Assembly: GCA_913050205.1 (NCBI GenBank)
Contig: CAJXAU010000078.1
Location: forward strand, 1 to 7,185
Length of the DNA stretch: 7,185 bases
From: an uncultured Verrucomicrobiota bacterium
GTDB lineage: Bacteria > Verrucomicrobiota > Verrucomicrobiia > Limisphaerales > UBA1096
Reading direction: 5' to 3'
The notes under the pieces were generated by a model. That model did no database searches, had not been told where the DNA came from, and was given only the letters and a program-made list of their open reading frames with translations. Shown piece by piece: positions 5,922 through 7,185 of this stretch (position 1 is the stretch's first letter; each line of letters opens with the position of its first letter). The position numbers and the translations under genes were made by a program.

Positions 5922-7185
5922 GTGAACAGCAAGGCCAACAAAACGATCGAGACCCTGCGCCGCTACGAATCGAGAAACGTCACGTTTATCGATCCCGACG
6001 GCACGTGGCCGATTGTGTGGGAGAAGGCCAAAGGGATGCGCGTTTGGGACGATGCCGGCCGGGAGTACCTCGACTTCACCGCTGCGTTTGGTGTGGCTGC
6101 GGCCGGACACGCAAACCCTCGCATCGTTGCCGCCGGCCAACAGCAAATGGCCAAGCTGCTGCATGCGATGGGCGATGTGCACCCGCACGCACTCAAGGCT
6201 GAGCTTGCACGCGAACTGAGCCAGCTGACCTTCGAGCGCTTGGCCAAGCGCACCGGTAAGACGGTGTTTTGTAACTCTGGATTTGAGGCAGTCGAGGCCG
6301 CGCTCAAGACCGCACACCTTGCCACCGGCCGCACACAAATCATCGCGTTCGAGCGCGCCTACCACGGCCTCGGCTACGGCTCTCTCAACGCAACTTGGCG
6401 TAATGAATTTCGTTCGCCATTCCGCCGGCAACTCGGAGAATTTGCCAGCTTTGTGCCATTCCCGGAATCGACAGCCGACTTGGCCAAGCTGGAAAAACAA
6501 ATCAACACCGAATGCCGCCGGCAAAATATCGGTGCCATCCTGGTTGAGCCGATTCAGGGACGTGGCGGCACGAATATCCCGCCTGCCGGATTCCTAAAAT
6601 TGCTCCGGAAAATCTGCAACAAACACGGTGCGCTGCTCATCTGCGACGAGGTGTACACCGGCTTCGGCCGTACCGGGCGCTGGTTTGCCTCAGAGTATTT
6701 TGGCGTCATGCCAGATGTCATCTGCCTCGGCAAGGCGTTGACCGGCGGTTTTCCGCTCTCGGCCTGCACCGGCCGTGCGGACGTGATGGATCGCGCCTGG
6801 CCGGAGTCGCAGGGTGAGGCGATTCACACCAGCACGTTTCTCGGTCACCCGGTCGGCTGTGCGATGGCGCTGGCTTCGCTCCGTGAGTTGGAGGCCAAAA
6901 AACTGGTGGTCCGCAGCGCGGAGATGGGGGAACTTTTCCTCACGGAGTTGCACCGCTTGGCCAAGCGGCTTGGCCAAGCGCGGTGCCGCCCGCGCGGCCG
7001 CGGCCTTATGCTCGCGCTCGAGTTATTCAAAGACGACGGAGGGCCAGCCGAAGCGATCGCTCTCGACGTGACCAAGCGGCTGCTGGCGGAGGGTTTTATC
7101 CTGCTGCCCGAGGGCGAGCCGGCGAACATTCTGTCGATCACCCCGCCGCTGACGATTGGCAAAACGCATATCGCCCGCTTCATTC
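5922..7185 (+). CDS. Class III PLP-dependent aminotransferase, 3' end outside window
   Basis: From a GTG at 5922 the frame is open for 421 codons to the window end with no stop, so the C-terminus is missing, probably by a short stretch judging from family length (about 420-450 residues). It belongs to the fold-type I class III aminotransferases (acetylornithine/4-aminobutyrate type), which move an amino group between an amine or amino acid and a keto acid. Visible landmarks are VWDDAGREYLDF (41-52), GHANP (62-66), SGFEAVEAALK for the PLP phosphate (119-129), AYHG (146-149) stacking on the ring, VEPIQGRGG (208-216), the ring-nitrogen aspartate D242 in CDEVYTGFGRTG, Schiff-base lysine K271 in LGKALTGG, HTSTFLGHP (302-310) and RGRGLMLALEL (358-368). 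F121, where SGSE/SGTE/SGAE is usual, is odd. Substrate is unknown. Four TTGGCCAA palindromes fall within it, two in tandem, producing RLAKRLGQAR at 345-354 just before RGRG. It starts 2 bases after queE, so it is probably cotranscribed. Confidence 0.9.
   Translation, partial: MNSKANKTIETLRRYESRNVTFIDPDGTWPIVWEKAKGMRVWDDAGREYLDFTAAFGVAAAGHANPRIVAAGQQQMAKLLHAMGDVHPHALKAELARELSQLTFERLAKRTGKTVFCNSGFEAVEAALKTAHLATGRTQIIAFERAYHGLGYGSLNATWRNEFRSPFRRQLGEFASFVPFPESTADLAKLEKQINTECRRQNIGAILVEPIQGRGGTNIPPAGFLKLLRKICNKHGALLICDEVYTGFGRTGRWFASEYFGVMPDVICLGKALTGGFPLSACTGRADVMDRAWPESQGEAIHTSTFLGHPVGCAMALASLRELEAKKLVVRSAEMGELFLTELHRLAKRLGQARCRPRGRGLMLALELFKDDGGPAEAIALDVTKRLLAEGFILLPEGEPANILSITPPLTIGKTHIARFI
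6236..6251. repeat. 16-bp palindrome GCGCTTGGCCAAGCGC
   Basis: Perfect 16-bp palindrome, base-for-base identical to the intergenic copy at 201-216. Read as RLAKR at residues 106-110 of the aminotransferase, in a variable stretch before the PLP phosphate loop. Confidence 0.88.
6479..6488. repeat. 10-bp palindrome CTTGGCCAAG
   Basis: Read as DLAKL at about residues 186-190 of the aminotransferase, in a helix-like surface segment. Confidence 0.75.
6953..6982. repeat. Tandem pair of TTGGCCAA palindromes
   Basis: Two copies 13 bases apart. The first is the 16-bp palindrome CCGCTTGGCCAAGCGG (6953-6968) and the second GCTTGGCCAAGC (6968-6979). Because 13 is not a multiple of 3, the first copy reads Leu-Ala-Lys and the second Leu-Gly-Gln, giving RLAKRLGQAR in the aminotransferase. 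Confidence 0.9.

Noticed and set aside
5766..6524. A 252-residue leftward open frame across queE and the aminotransferase
   Set aside because: It is antisense to two genes with complete active-site motifs and shows no domain of its own; long antisense frames are usual in GC-rich DNA.
7051..7060. A GCGATCGC site, the cyanobacterial HIP1 sequence
   Set aside because: I noticed only this isolated copy, inside a normal coding stretch, so it gives no support for HIP1 or a cyanobacterial origin.

Overview
The window looks like a piece of a Gram-negative bacterial chromosome, GC-rich (about 60% by eye). A large AsmA-like envelope protein implies an outer membrane. Shine-Dalgarno signals are weak or absent at most starts, and the leftward gene encodes a secreted protein with an LLPAET-type start. 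These hints fit the PVC group, perhaps Verrucomicrobiota, but no rRNA or diagnostic marker is present, so the assignment is tentative.

Layout: the first 101 bases hold the start of a leftward gene for an exported protein, cut by the window edge. A 199-base divergent intergenic region (102-300) follows. Four rightward genes then run almost without gaps (4, 2 and 2 bases between them): an AsmA-like membrane-anchored protein of 1170 residues (301-3813), an M20-family metallo-dipeptidase (3818-5188), the radical-SAM enzyme QueE of 7-deazaguanine/queuosine synthesis (5191-5919), and a class III PLP-dependent aminotransferase (5922 to the window end, GTG start, no stop in the window). The spacing suggests one transcript. 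The four do not form an obvious single pathway: envelope maintenance, peptide hydrolysis, tRNA-modification precursor synthesis and amino-group transfer look like a housekeeping operon of convenience.

The most striking signal is a DNA motif, not a gene. The 8-bp palindrome TTGGCCAA occurs 14 times in 7.2 kb, where about 0.1 is expected by chance, and is often extended to GCGCTTGGCCAAGCGC or CCGCTTGGCCAAGCGG. It is read in two different codon frames (Leu-Ala-Lys/Asn and Leu-Gly-Gln), also occurs in the intergenic region, and is once tandemly doubled inside the aminotransferase. This resembles the highly iterated palindrome (HIP1, GCGATCGC) of cyanobacteria in behaviour but not in sequence, and points to selection or spread at the DNA level. 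No tRNA, rRNA, CRISPR array, insertion sequence or convincing terminator was seen.
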